DNA of 64,000 nucleotides from Semisulcospira habei. Its lineage: Eukaryota > Mollusca > Gastropoda > Semisulcospiridae. The DNA is taken from the NCBI GenBank assembly GCA_036245525.1, contig BTPG01000006.1, forward strand, positions 91,902,450 to 91,966,449, written 5' to 3'. Both the position numbers and the translations under genes were made by a program. This document shows positions 34,151-45,022 of the stretch, piece after piece. Position 1 is the first letter of the stretch. Every line of letters starts with the position of its first letter. The notes below the pieces were generated by a model. That model saw only the letters and a program-made list of their open reading frames with translations. It was not told the origin of the DNA and searched no databases.

Positions 34151-34260
34151 TATCTTGTCTCTCTGCCTCTTTCTTCTCTTCAATTCCGAGTCTGTCATTG
34201 TCCGCGCTAGTCGATGATACTTTCTTCATTCTTCGCTGGTTCATCCGCCATCTTGTCTCT
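34151..34260 (-). promoter_or_regulatory. Possible antisense promoter/first exon
   Basis: On the minus strand GACAAGATGGCGGATGAAC (near 34250) resembles the CAAGATGGCGG motif of YY1-type downstream promoter elements. A 68-codon frame starts at ATG 34244, and a GTAAGT donor-like word lies at about 34033. There is no homology and no second exon that I can identify, so this is only a candidate. Confidence 0.2.
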
Positions 34261-34603
34261 GATTGGTTATAATTATGCAGATGATCTAAGGTCGTATAGA
34301 ATAGTTATGACGTCAGCTACCATCGCCTATCAGAAGCAATCTTTTCACGGTGTCTCGTCACAAGATTCCGGTGGGCCTCTTATCGCTTTGAACGGACGAA
34401 AGAAAGCATTTGGTGGGACAATAGGGTGGTCACTGTCTAAGTGGGTATGTATACTGAAACTTTTTGCGAACTGAAGCCTTCAAAAAGTTAAGTTGTGCTC
34501 CTTTAATAATTATCCTTTTGAACATTTTTTAACTTTTTTTTTCAAGTAACATGAAAACAAGAAAAATAGGACAAAAGCACACCGTAAAAAATGAAGTACA
34601 CCC

Positions 34604-34605
<2 letters not shown>

Positions 34606-34655
<50 letters not shown>

Positions 34656-34797
34656 TATGTTGGATATTTCTTATTGCTCATATAGTAATAATACTTAATC
34701 CTTATAAAGCGCTGTTCTCCAGAAAACCTGGACTCACTGCGCTAAAAAAATAAATAAATAAATAAATTAATGAATTAATTAATTAATTAATTAATTA

Positions 34798-34835
<38 letters not shown>
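34606..34835 (-). repeat. AAT/TTAA microsatellites around a retroelement tail
   Basis: (AAT)n at about 34606-34652, (AAAT)n and (TTAA)n at 34748-34802, (AAT)n again to about 34835. On the minus strand AGCGCTTTATAAGGATTAAG then TATTATTA between them resembles the tails at 15000 and 22330. Confidence 0.7.
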
Positions 34836-34838
<3 letters not shown>

Positions 34839-34910
34839 TTGAAACAAATTCTGATGTTTGCTCACTTTAGAGTAATTTTAACCCCACTGAGTTTGTGTGT
34901 CCCTGTGCAG

Positions 34911-35224
34911 AGTGTCACCAAGCCATGGACGTGGCGGTGCTGGTGGACATGTCAGACAGCATGACGGCCCAGGGCGTGCTGAAGATGCAGCTGGGCCTGC
35001 AGGATCTCATGGACGATCTGCAGCTGACGGACGCCGGCAAGCGCATGGCGCTTCTCACCTACGCTTCCACAGTCCACGTGCAGGCTGCGCTCACTGGCCG
35101 GCCGGATCTGGTGCGGGCCGGTATCGGGCGGTTACAGCCGGAGCGAGGGCACCCTGACACTGGGCTGGCCATACGGCACATGATCGAGGTTATGGCTTCG
35201 CAGGGACGGCCAGGCGTGCCGCAG
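34911..35224 (+). CDS. Exon 3: vWA domain, N-terminal part
   Basis: The acceptor is TGTCCCTGTGCAG and the donor is CAG|GTACGT. The split codon A+AG gives Lys340 after the exon 2 phase 1 donor. vWA domains are extracellular Rossmann-like adhesion modules with a metal-ion-dependent adhesion site (MIDAS). Here CHQAMDVAVLVDMSDSMTAQ supplies the first strand and the DxSxS loop (Asp352, Ser354, Ser356). MALLTYAST is the second strand. HPDTGLAIRHM supplies the MIDAS Thr423. Cys341 just before the domain probably pairs with Cys519 in exon 4, as in matrilin and vWF A domains. The end GRPGVPQ leads directly into the exon 4 strand. Codons are GC-rich at third positions. Confidence 0.92.
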
Positions 35225-35358
35225 GTACGTGAGCAGCTGTGTGATGATGATGAGAATAGTGAGGGTTCGTTTGCAACGAGCGTGTTCGAGGAAGAAGAAG
35301 AAAGAAGAAGTTTGCAACGAGCGACTCCCAACAACGAACGAGAGCGATGTCACGGCGT

Positions 35359-35551
35359 TTAACCCATTCAGCCCTGACGCACTACAGCAGGAGATGGGTT
35401 GACCATGATATTTCAAGGGCAGTGTCGGCGCCAAGCTAATCTGGCACTACCCTTGAATTATCATGGTCGATCCATCTCCTCGACTGGTGTATATTCATTA
35501 GAAGACGCCTCCAAAATTTGGGAAATACGGCTGTCGGGCTGAATGAGTTAA
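35359..35551. mobile_element. Family A foldback element in intron 3
   Basis: TTAACCCATTCAGCCCTGAC pairs with GTCGGGCTGAATGAGTTAA. The inner left arm is shortened (TTTCAAGGGCAGTGTCGGCG); the right arm is complete. It lies about 135 bp after the exon 3 donor. Confidence 0.85.
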
Positions 35552-35581
35552 CCAGCCTCTTTTTTAAGCATAGATAACACT

Positions 35582-35659
35582 GCAAACATCTCTAAGAGGC
35601 ATAGATCCTCATGAACCCTCCGGGCTCATGAGGATCCATGCCTCTTGGAGATGTTTGCT
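35582..35659. mobile_element. Family B hairpin core with extended arms
   Basis: GCAAACATCTCTAAGAGGCA then TAGATCCTCATGA pairs with TCATGAGGATCCATGCCTCT then TGGAGATGTTTGC, so the palindrome extends beyond the usual B core. No TTAA ends. Confidence 0.75.
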
Positions 35660-35859
35660 GCCTACCCGTGCTGTTCTTTGCAAACGAAATCTCAATAATG
35701 GCGGAAGGACTGCCGCCGAGTTCGGCCGGAGGACTTTTTCGCGCACTATGATAGCAGCACGAAAACTGATTCATCACTCTACAAATGTCGGGGTGTTTTT
35801 TTTAAAGAAAAAATAAAAGGTACAACATTTACCGTGTAGACTGAGTGGCAGACAATATC

Positions 35860-38800
35860 TATTTCTCTATCTATATCCCGTAGTCTTGCCGACCGTTGGG
35901 GCACCACTGATGACTTGGCAACTAGCTCCCTCCATTCCTCTCTGTTCTCTGCCATCCTTAGCGTATCGCCCAGCTTCAGTCCTTCCACTCTCAGATATTG
36001 TCCTCCCATCTTTTCCTCTGTCTTCCTCTCCTTCGTCCTCCTTGCGCAGTGCGTTGCAGGATTGTTTTGGCAAGCCCTGCTGAACGCGTGACATGTCCAT
36101 ACCACTTCAGTTTGCGTTTTTTTCACAATGGCTAATAGGTCTTCATAGGGCCCGATGGCTTACCTGATTCTGTTTCACACTTCCTCGTTCGTGATGTGAT
36201 CTCCGTATGAAATGCCAAGCAGCCTTCGAAAACATCTCATTTCAGTGGCTTGTATCCTCTTTTCAAGGTGTGCTGTGAGGGTCCATGACTCGCAGGCATA
36301 CAGGAACACTGAGATGACTAACGAGTGATGTTTCTGTCCTTCCATATGGTCTTCAATCTTATCAGTGCTGTTGTTGTCTGCTCAATCCTGGACAGTATTT
36401 CTGGTTTTGATCCCTCATCTGTCACAATGGCTCCTAAGTATTTGAATTTATTAACTATTTCCAGTTTTGGGCTTCCAATCATGACGTCAGTGCCAATGCC
36501 ACTGATGTTATTGGTCATCAGTTTGGTCTTCTCTGCACTGATTTCCATCCCATACGCAATGGCTGTACTGTCCAGCTTCTCCACCAGCTGTGCTAGCTCC
36601 TTCTCTGTTCCTGCAAGGCCATCAATGTCATCCGCAAAGCGCAAGTTCGTGATTGTTCTGCCTCCAATACTGACAGATCCTTCATGATCTTTCACAGCGT
36701 CTGTCATGATTCTTTCCAGGAAGATGTTGAAAAGAGTAGGTGAGAGCAAGCAGACTTGCCTTACTCCGACTGTAGTCCTAAACCAGTTTCCTATTTTGCC
36801 GTTGAAGCAGACTGCGCTAGTGGCCTTGTTGTAAAGGTTTGCTATGACTTTGATCAGGTTGGCATTGATGTTGTATAGCTTCATGGTGGACCAAAGTGCT
36901 GCATGCCACACCCTGTCAAACGCTTTCTTAAAATCCACAACTGAAAGACATAATAGAGGTCTTGCTGGTGCTGGAGGTACCTCTCACACAGAACTCTCAG
37001 GTTAAAGATCTGCTCAATTGTGCTGCGCACTGGTCTGAAGCCTGCCTGTTCCTCAGCTATGATTTCCTCTGCCTGTGGCTTCAGCCTATTCAGTAGGGTC
37101 TTTAACATGACTTTGCTTGGGTGGCATATAAGACTGATCGTACGATAATTATGGCATTGATGTAAGTTGCCTTTTTGGAGGAGAGTTATTATAAGTGATT
37201 GGGTCCATGGTGTGGGCCAATCCCCTGACTGCCAGATCTTATTGCAGATTGTTAGTAAGGCGCTTATCATGTCTTCTCCCCCTTCTTGGACTAGCTCTGC
37301 AGGGATGTTGTCTGCTCCTGCTGCCTTCTCTTTTTTCAGCGACTTCATTGCAGCCTCTACTTCTTCTCGGAGGATGGGATAGTTGCCATTGTTGGTCACG
37401 GCTGTGTTGGCAAGTATGCCTGGGTCCCCCGTAGCTCGGTGGTTGTACAACTCTGTGCAAGTATGCCTGGGTCCCCCGTAGCTCGGTGGTTGTACAAATC
37501 TGAGCAGTACTCTGTCCATCTCTTCAGTATGTCTTGGTCTTCCGTAAGACAGTTTCCTTCACTATCTTGAATGATCGAGGAGCGTCCTTGTTTTACACTG
37601 GTCATACCAGCTGGTATGCGTTTTTGCTATTATTTTTGTTCAGATTTTCTTCTACGTGTTTACACTGATCTTCAATCCACTTATTCTTTGCCTTTTTCGT
37701 GCTTTGCTTGATACCCTGGTTAATTCCCCTGTATTGTTTAGCTCCTTCTATCTCCTTATACCTCTGATTTCTTTTTCTCGACGCTTGTCACATAGAACAA
37801 AGATGTCAGCAGTAACCCAAGGTCTCTTTGCTTGTCGGTGTTTGCCAAGGATTTCACTGGCTGTTTGGGTTACAGCAGTGTTAAATGTGTCGATCAGTGT
37901 GTCCACGTCCGTGTCTTCTGCACCTAGAAGTAGCAGTGGCGCGATTTTTCCTCCTATCTTTGCCTGGAAGGCTTCCGCTACCTCTGCGTCTTTCAGCTTC
38001 TCAAAGGTCAAACTTGATTCTGGTGGGACCCTGATTGTTGACCTTTTTTAGGCGGAGTCGGAAGGTCATCTTCACTAAGTCATGATCGCTTCCAGTATCT
38101 GCTCCTTTAAAACTTCTTGTCTTGGCAATGTTCACACTGGTTTGGAAGCGTCTCTTCATCATGATGTAGTCAATTTGGTTATGGTGCTCTCCGTTCGGGC
38201 TGTGCCATGTCCACCTTCTGGATGCTTTGTGTGGGCCAAACGTGTTCATCAGCTTTAGATCATTTGAGCTGGCAAATTCCAGGAGCGTTAAGCCTCTGTC
38301 GTTGGTCTCTGCATTGCAGTAGCGTCCGCATGTGCCTTTCCAGTTCCTAGCAGCATCCTCTCCTATTTTGGCATTCCATTCTCCCTGCACCACAAGAATG
38401 TCTTTCTTGGGGGTCTGGTCCAAGACTTCTTGCAGTTGGTCATAGAAGTCTTCTATTTCCTCATCGCCATAGTCTGTTGTTGGGCGTAAACTTGTACATT
38501 TGTGATATTAAATGGGGTTGCCCTCAAGCGTATGTGATAAGCCTACTGGAGAATGGCTGACAACTTATGACAGTGTTCACGATGTCTTTGTGGACGAGAA
38601 ATCCGACACCCTGTTCGTGTTTGTCTTCTCTGCCACTGTAATACAGTTTGTGGTTTTGATGGGTTGATGTTTCCCCAAGGTTCTTCCATCGTACTTCGCA
38701 CAGTCCTATGATGGTCTAATGGTAACCGTTCATTTCGTGTGTCAGTTCCTCTACCTTTCCAGGCGTTCTTAATGTTCTGAGGTTCCAGGTGCCAATGCTG

Positions 38801-39150
38801 ATGTTGTTTCTGGCATGGAGTTTTGGTGGTGCACCAGTATTACATTTAACACCTCTGCCCTGGCGCAAGACAGAAGGCGCGGTCCTTGTTCCGGGCGACG
38901 ACCGATCCGGTATGGATTGAGGTAAGGTTTTCATTGCATGTGGTGTGTCTTGGGCAAAAGAACCTGGCGGAGCCCATCCCTCTCCAGGCTGTTAACCACA
39001 AACGAAACTCCACACAACTTGTGGCTCGCCTTGGTCCTGGACACGTGGCCGATGAGACCCTTATGGGACTCCTTCGCCCTGGGTGGTGACTTCATCAAGG
39101 AAGTGCATACACCCAATCAGGTACCGTGTCAGCACCCTGGCCTTTGGTTT
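35860..39150 (-). mobile_element. Degraded RTE-like LINE, minus strand
   Basis: Order on the minus strand matches an APE-type LINE: a leader (about 39150-38940), endonuclease (38934-38001), reverse transcriptase (37519-36318) and a C-terminal tail (36126-35880). The clade is uncertain; RTE-like is my best guess. It is nearly full length but frameshifted. It lies antisense inside intron 3, splitting the two vWA exons by 4.35 kb. A 47-bp tandem duplication (about 37413-37505) lies in the ORF. Confidence 0.85.
35867..38934 (-). pseudogene. LINE endonuclease-reverse transcriptase pseudogene
   Basis: Endonuclease: ISIGTWNLRTLRTPGKVEEL near the start, then VVQGEWNAKIGEDA (usual catalytic Asp replaced by Glu in the VxGDxN motif) and NQIDYIMM with TGSDHDLV at its end. 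Reverse transcriptase: KAAGADNIPAELVQEGGE and NYRTISLICHPSK, EEQAGFRPVRST, then DFKKAFDRVWH and the catalytic FADD at 36638-36627. C-terminal WRELVAKSSVVPQRS. The pieces are in different frames with at least four shifts, so no active protein is made. Normally such a protein nicks DNA and copies its own RNA into the target. Confidence 0.88.
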
Positions 39151-39577
39151 TCCAAAACCTAACCTGCATGGCAGCAGGGGACTCGTGGAGGGCGGGGTCG
39201 TCTATGTCCCGTGCAGATGTGAACATCTGCCCACTGCCCAGACAATATATTAGCTATAAAATACCTCCTTCCCAATGTCTCCACCTTTCTCAGATATGAA
39301 GGGCGATAACAAAGTCTAGAGGTGCAGTACTTTTCGGACGGACGGACGGATGGATGCATGCGACAATAACGTTTTTTGAAACTGAATCTGAATGGATTCA
39401 TAGATGGATGGAAAAAGGATTCTGCTTGTGTGACTGATCTCTTGTTTCTCTCTCCGGTTACGCTTTCATCCTACATCACCCGATGACATTTTTAACTTTC
39501 TTACTGAAATTCAAGGTGACTTAAACTGCCTCTCGGCTCCTGAACTAAAACGTCGGTGTACCGTGTCTCTTTCTTAG

Positions 39578-39806
39578 GCGTGCATCGTCATCACAGACGA
39601 CAACACCGCCGACCGACACCAGATGGCGCTGATGGCTGCGCATGCGCGGAAGCTGGGTATCCAGATGCTAGCGGTGGCCTTGGGAACCGGCCTTGACCTC
39701 GACGCGCTGCGGGACCTTGCGGACGACGACTACCACCTGCTGGTGGCGGAGACTTTTGAGGATTTTCCGGGTGTCCTGGGCCTCATCCCCCGCACCGTGT
39801 GTCCAG
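39578..39806 (+). CDS. Exon 4: vWA domain, C-terminal part
   Basis: The acceptor is CTCTTTCTTAG and the donor is CAG|GTCAGT; it begins in phase 0 and ends in phase 1. ACIVITDDNTADRHQ is the central strand with the third MIDAS Asp (Asp451; family consensus is usually TDG). ARKLGIQMLAVALGTGLDLD and ALRDLADDDYHLLVAETFED follow the standard vWA strand-helix order. The closing VCP provides Cys519, partner candidate for Cys341. The domain totals about 175 residues, normal for the family. The next codon is G+AC, giving Asp and a PDPDTTT junction with exon 5. The two vWA exons together are bounded by phase 1 introns. Confidence 0.92.
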
Positions 39807-40027
39807 GTCAGTGTCTGCTTGATGCTCTTCGCTCTGTGTCACAGTATTCTTGACTGCGTACGTTATTGCTACGCTCTCGTAGCCTCCTATAGATTTGCCG
39901 GGTGTCCTGGGCCTCATCCCCCGCACCGTGTGTCCAGGTCAGTGTCTGCTTGATGCTCTTCGCTCTGTGTCACAGTATTCTTGACTGCCTACTACGTTAT
40001 TGCTACGCTCTCGTAGCCTCCTATAGA
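39761..40027 (+). repeat. Tandem duplication of the exon 4 end and donor
   Basis: A 131-bp block from GATTTTCCGGGTGTCC (39761), covering the last 46 bp of exon 4 and the first 85 bp of intron 4, is repeated from 39892 with only a few changes and a 3-bp insertion. The second copy has its own donor at 39938. Reading through the first donor meets a stop at 39851-39853, so the second donor cannot simply extend the exon. Confidence 0.9.
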
Positions 40028-40131
40028 GAGTTTCTTTTATTCTCTGCTTGGATTCTTGCATAAAGACATCCTGCGTTTGTTTTTACCCCTTTCACCGCCA
40101 GTTGACGAAGACTGTGTGTCTGCGATCTTCC

Positions 40132-40345
40132 TTAACTCATTCTACCCCAGACACACCACAGGAAGATAAGGATCGACCATGATAGTTCAAGGGTGATGCC
40201 AGAATAGCTTGGCGCCTATGGGCGCCAAGCTATTCTGGCATCACCCTTGAACTATCATGGTCGATCTGTGTCCTGCACCGCAATGCAGTCTTCAGAGGAC
40301 AACGACAACATGTAAGGATTTCGGAGTTGGGGTAGAGTGAGTTAA
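40132..40345. mobile_element. Family A foldback element, intact
   Basis: TTAACTCATTCTACCCCAGA / GGGGTAGAGTGAGTTAA ends. Inner arms are perfectly paired around GGCGCCTATGGGCGCC. Very close to the copy at 32384-32597. Confidence 0.9.
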
Positions 40346-40440
40346 CCCTGTGGCTTTGGCGATAGCGGGTTTTTTGTCGCTATTATTCCTGAGGGAATCG
40401 TCGCGACAAAACCCGCTACCGACAACAGCCAAAGGGTTAA
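40342..40440. mobile_element. Family D element sharing the TTAA at 40342
   Basis: TTAACCCTGTGGCTTTGGCG to CAACAGCCAAAGGGTTAA. GATAGCGGGTTTTTTGTCGC pairs with GCGACAAAACCCGCTACC around ATTCCTGAGGGAAT. Confidence 0.85.
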
Positions 40441-40492
40441 TTGAACGCCAAAGAGCAGCAGCCGTCCAAAGAACATGGGCCCAAAGAGTTGT

Positions 40493-40561
40493 CAATAAGA
40501 GACATAGATCATCTTGAGCCCCCGCGGCTGCGGGGATCCTTGAGGATCTATGTCTCTTGAG
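40493..40561. mobile_element. Family B hairpin core
   Basis: CAATAAGAGACATAGATCAT then CTTGAGCCCCCGC pairs with GCGGGGATCCTTGAGGATCT then ATGTCTCTTGAGG. Outer TTAA ends are lacking. Confidence 0.75.
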
Positions 40562-40660
40562 GTTTGATGGTGTCCACTTTTCACGGCATTCAACATGTTA
40601 CACTTGCTATATTTGTTTGTCTGCATGTTTGTTTGTTTTTTAATATTTATTTATTTGTTT

Positions 40661-40742
40661 GCTCGTTCGTTCGTTCGTTCGTTTGTTTGTTTGTTTGTTT
40701 GTTTGTTTGTTTGTTTGTTTGTTTGTTCGTTTGTTCGTTTCG
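40661..40742. repeat. (TTCG)n/(TTTG)n tetranucleotide array
   Basis: GCTCGTTCGTTCG turning into GTTT repeats, then GTTCG again. Overlapping Phe/Val/Cys frames are artefacts. Confidence 0.9.
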
Positions 40743-41147
40743 TTCGTATGTTCCGTTCGTTGTTCAATGTTTGTTTGTTTTATAGCATAGACTCACCCGA
40801 AATGCACCACTTTAGCTCCAGTTTACCGATCACTTTTCGTTCCCCCTCCCTCCCCTCATCCCTCTCCACCCCCACCTCCGCCTCACCCTTAGTTTATTCA
40901 AGTCACAATGATAAATGCACACTCTCATGTGCAAGTGAAACGGTATCTTGTACAGTTGAATAATTGCATCCACAAGGACCAGTTAACATCTTTGAGAAGC
41001 TGAGAAAACAACCCTGGGTTTGTTCACGCGATGTAACTGCGCCTTGTCATAATGCTCGTATTGTGTTCGGCAACTGCAGTGACGTGCGGTAACTGATTTC
41101 AGTCACGCTGGTGCGGCCGTGTCAATGAGAGCAACCCAGTGAGGGAA

Positions 41148-41245
41148 GGCCATCGGGCCGGCTTCGGCCGCTGCCAGCCCGCGCACGCCCGTGCGCGGGC
41201 CGACAGCGGCCGACGTCGCCCCGATGGTCGTTTGCGTACTGGTAA
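41148..41245. mobile_element. Family F GC-rich foldback element
   Basis: GGCCATCGGGCCGGCTTCGG then CCGCTG pairs with CAGCGGCCGACGTCGCCCCG then ATGGTC. The centre CCCGCGCACGCCCGTGCGCGGG is rich in CpG. The outer words are CCCAGTGAGGGAAG and CGTTTGCGTACTGG. Confidence 0.75.
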
Positions 41246-41647
41246 TCAGCCGTACTTCCTTGTGTCGTCTGCGCGCAGCCAGTTTAGGAAGGAAGCTGAA
41301 GGTGTAGTCTGTGTGTACATTGAGTCATTTCAGTGCAGTTAGTCAGCTGCAGCTGCTAAAAACTGTGACCAGCTTGCGGGAGATGGATTGACGATGATAG
41401 CTCAAGCGCAGTATTTCTTTTGCATACTGGGAAGCCGCAGGTGCAGTCTGTGTCTATATTTCATTGCAGTGCGGTTCCATAGCTCTGCGGGTCAAAAGCC
41501 GTCTCTTGGTTATACGAGTAATCAGCTTCTAAGCACTATGACCAGATTGCAGAGATGGTTTGAGCATTATTAGCTAAAGAGCAGTGCCTGCACTTCTTTG
41601 CACCTCTCAGTATTGGGAAGTGCTGGGTTAATCAGGGACTATTCCTT
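41246..41647. other. Intron 4 spacer with family A remnant
   Basis: GGGAGATGGATTGACGATGA then TAGCTCAAGCGCAGT at about 41378-41412 resembles a family A left arm. Otherwise nothing recognised. Confidence 0.45.
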
Positions 41648-41764
41648 GTGCCAGTTGCATGAGAGAGCTTAGTGTTGCGCCAGCCACTAAGCAAGGTGAT
41701 CCGCTACAGCGGGGCACTATGCTTAGTTGCTGGCGCAGGACTAAGCTCACTCATGCAACTGGCC
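41648..41764. mobile_element. Family E foldback element
   Basis: CCAGTTGCATGAGAGAGCTT then AGTGTTGCGCCAGCC pairs with GCTGGCGCAGGACTAAGCTC then ACTCATGCAACTGG. The centre is ATCCGCTACAGCGGGG. Confidence 0.8.
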
Positions 41765-42158
41765 GCTTTAAAAAGGCGAGCGAGTATTCATTGAGGAACT
41801 ATTTTGAGCTGTCAACGGTAATCCATCCTTCGCAGACGACATAATCTGAACGATGTATTTCCTCTCAAGCCTGTCAAAATGACAGAACAATTACCGGATG
41901 ACAGCTTATAAATTATCTGCATTTGCAGGATGCATGTATGCCTGTTTACAGCCATGCCCTCTACTAAGGATGATCATCTATCGCAATAGTTTTGTGTAGG
42001 CCTCATGCACTTGAGTGCGACTGAACATATTTTATTATCGAGGACCCTTCAGTGTATGGGATAACATGATCTTGAGAAAGTACAAATGCAGACAAAGTCA
42101 GTAAACAACCCGTTCATTGTTGTTTTAGCTGGAGCATTTCTCCATTTTGCAGAGAAGA
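41765..42158. other. Intron 4 spacer, nothing recognised
   Basis: No gene, hairpin or tail motif seen. Confidence 0.4.
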
Positions 42159-42286
42159 ACCCAACGTAGAAAAAAAAAAAACGCTCAGAAAAGACAGTTA
42201 CAACACAATTTGTTAATATTTCAAAATATTAACAAAGTTGCGTTCTAACTGTCTTTTCTAAGCGTTCATCTTTCTTTGTTGGGTTG
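42159..42286. mobile_element. AT-rich foldback element, about 60-bp arms
   Basis: ACCCAACGTAGAAA and CGCTCAGAAAAGACAGTTAC pair with CTAACTGTCTTTTCTAAGCG and TTTCTTTGTTGGGT. The centre is TTAATATTTCAAAATATTAA. A half copy recurs at 50456-50512 (CCCCAACAAAGAAAG ... GCTTAGAAAAGACAATTAC). Confidence 0.8.
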
Positions 42287-42424
42287 GTCTCACGCCTACA
42301 ACTGAACCTCAATTCACTCTCAGCATTTCCCCGACGAGGAATAGATATCCATTCCTTCACAGACACTCGCATGGCGTAGCAAAGGCCAGTGTAGAACATA
42401 CACTAGCTGTCCGCGGCTCTCACT

Positions 42425-42520
42425 GCTACCCAGTGACCAAAAGGTCTTTGGGCAGACGCCGGTCGCAGTCGGCCCGCGCAGTGCCGGCGTCTGCCCAAAG
42501 ACCTTTTGCGTACCGGGGAC
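42425..42520. mobile_element. Family F GC-rich foldback element
   Basis: CCCAGTGACCAAAAGGTCTT then TGGGCAGACGCCGG pairs with GCCGGCGTCTGCCCAAAGAC then CTTTTGCGTACCGGG. The inner part is TCGCAGTCGGCCCGCGC. Confidence 0.75.
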
Positions 42521-42829
42521 CTAAGCCGACCGAGTGTTTCGGTGTGTTTGACCACGCGCAGTCTATGTATCCGTTCATCATCAACAACCACTCCATCTTA
42601 TCTCGGACTATATCCATCTCAAAATTACTCGTGATCGGTGCTACTGGGTGGGCAGGAGGGATTAGGCAGGGGGGATTGGTGGTGTTTGTACAGGTAAAGG
42701 ATAATGCCATTATGGTATCTTTTGCTGGTACAAACAATACCGATCCCCACTTCACATTTCTGTGCTGCCGCCCTGGATGTCGCAACGTTTCGCGTTGTCA
42801 GTCGTGTTGCGCGGAACTAGATGATATTA

Positions 42830-42909
42830 TTAACTCATTCGCGGCCAGCCGCATCCGGATGCGCGGCTTAAGCCGCGCATCCGGATGCGGCTGGCCGCGA
42901 TTGAGTTAA
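42830..42909. mobile_element. Family C short foldback element, 80 bp, near perfect
   Basis: TTAACTCATTCGCGGCCAGC then CGCATCCGGATGCGCGGC, with central TTAA, mirrored exactly except two positions near the ends (CATTCGCGG / CCGCGATTG). It looks the youngest of the four C copies. Confidence 0.9.
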
Positions 42910-43100
42910 TGAAAACGCACACAGATGGCGGCTTCAGTTGAAAGACCTTCTGAAATAATCCTCTAGTCACGGGCACTAGATAAGACAAAATCACCAAAGT
43001 AACTGATTTGCTTGTAAGAATCTAGCAAACTGAAACACTGAGGACATAATCGTTTGATTTATGCGTTACAAGAAAAAGAATCACCAACGACATGATATGT
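42910..43100. other. Intron 4 spacer, nothing recognised
   Basis: No feature seen between the C and G foldbacks. Confidence 0.4.
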
Positions 43101-43204
43101 ACTGACGAGCAAAAGGAATGGGCCATTTTTTAGAATCATCGGAAACACTTAAGTGTTTCCCATGATTCCCAAAATGGCGCATTTCAGTTTGGTCCTCAGC
43201 ATAT
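43101..43204. mobile_element. Family G foldback element, TA-flanked
   Basis: TACTGACGAGCAAAAGGAAT then GGGCCATTTTTTAGAATCAT pairs with ATGATTCCCAAAATGGCGCA then TTTCAGTTTGGTCCTCAG. The centre AACACTTAAGTGTTTCC is a perfect small hairpin. Confidence 0.75.
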
Positions 43205-43400
43205 TTACAACGGAAAAGGGCCGATAAAACTACATTTGTATTCGACTCACGCCCTTTTCCAGCCTGTGGTGTGCAAGGCTATCTAGCTAAATTTCCATGC
43301 GTCCTTAGATAACATACTAAAGACTAACATACAGTCTAAATTGTAACTTAATGAGGTGAATGTCACTCCAGTGCTAATAATTTAGGAAACGTACCAAGAA

Positions 43401-43402
43401 AG

Positions 43403-43475
<73 letters not shown>

Positions 43476-43505
43476 GGATTTAACGCCGAGCAGGCGACCA
43501 AGAAA
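43401..43505 (-). mobile_element. Retroelement tail with (AACT)n expansion
   Basis: TTAG tetranucleotides for about 75 bp run into GGATTTAACGCCGAGCAGGC. Read on the minus strand this is the GCCTGCTCGGCGTTAAATCC tail followed by a long AACTAACT repeat. The tail microsatellite has lengthened here relative to 7234 and 11500. Confidence 0.75.
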
Positions 43506-43687
43506 TATGTGAAAGCATTCTTAGGATGCACGGAAATTTAGCTCTAGGTTTAGGCGTGGTGGGACGTATGCCCCTGCGTAAACTATGATAAAATTAAGAC
43601 TCACTTTCAGAAAACTTTACTGTCTCATGCCAAGCTGACTAGGGAATTTTTCCTTTTGATTCTATATAGGTATAACAAAATTCCCCG

Positions 43688-43750
43688 GTAGCAAAACGTC
43701 TTCGTGCCCACGACGGCCGCAGTGGGCCCTTGGACCTTTGATTATTGGGT
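43688..43750. mobile_element. Family F half element
   Basis: GTAGCAAAACGTCTTCGTGC then CCACGACGGCCGCAGTGGGC then CCTTGGACCTTTG. The left arm matches 46057; the GC-rich right arm is gone. Confidence 0.6.
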
Positions 43751-43999
43751 TGCGTTTCCCATTTTCCTCACAGTCATACACAGTTGCACGGCCCTTCCAC
43801 ATTCACACACTCAGTTCCCCCCTCCCCCCCCCCCCCCCCCCCCCGGACGCACATTCAACCTGTAGACAAAATTTTCTCCACTACGCTGATGGTAAGATGA
43901 TGAGAAAGTTCTGACAGTTAGTTGTAGGCAGGTCGACCATGGTAGCTTTAGTCAAGGTGTCTAAGCTGATCAATTATTACATGGTATTTATATGGCGCA

Positions 44000-44254
44000 T
44001 TTCTCATATTTATAATATAACTCAATGCGCAGAATGTAGCCGCGAACTGAACCCAACAAGCACGCTCACGTGAATCACACGCATTCACTCACACACTGTA
44101 CGTAAACACAGAACATTCACGTGGTGCTAAGGGCAAGCTCAAGCGAGCTACTGACGGTATTTGGAAATCGTTTTGTATTTGAAATTTGATTAAGTTGGCT
44201 GAAACTGATAACAAGGACTACACTGAATGAGGCCGCCTAGACCGAAACAGCTGA
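44000..44254. other. Intron 4 spacer with minus-strand retroelement tail
   Basis: At about 43975-44035, minus strand ATGCGCCATATAAATACCAT then GTAATAATTG resembles the CGGTATTATT tail family. Nothing else recognised. Confidence 0.45.
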
Positions 44255-44467
44255 TAGTCCATTACGCTCTGTCATCCGGCGACAGGATGTGGATCAACCA
44301 TGTTAGTTCGAGGGTGGTGCCAGGCTAGCTTAGCGCCTACCGGCGCCAAGCTATTCTGACACCTCCCTTGAACTATCATGGTCGATGTGTCTGCTGAACT
44401 GTGATGTAGACCTCGAAGGACATCTACAAACAATTGATGATTGTATGTTCAGAATGTAATGAGTTAA
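44255..44467. mobile_element. Family A foldback element
   Basis: The inner hairpin is GATCAACCATGTTAGTTCGA then GGGTGGTGCCAG, with complement ending CTATCATGGTCGAT, around GGCGCC-like sequence (GCGCCTACCGGCGCC). Right end AATGTAATGAGTTAA; left end decayed. Confidence 0.75.
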
Positions 44468-45009
<542 letters not shown>

Positions 45010-45022
45010 TCTGTTGTTTTTT

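Noticed and set aside
38001..38423. Active endonuclease gene
   Set aside because: The frame is short and its continuation lies in other frames; the catalytic VxGDxN Asp is Glu here. It is part of a dead LINE.
43801..43845. Poly-C tract as a regulatory or capping structure
   Set aside because: A simple homopolymer without any associated motif; similar runs occur throughout.
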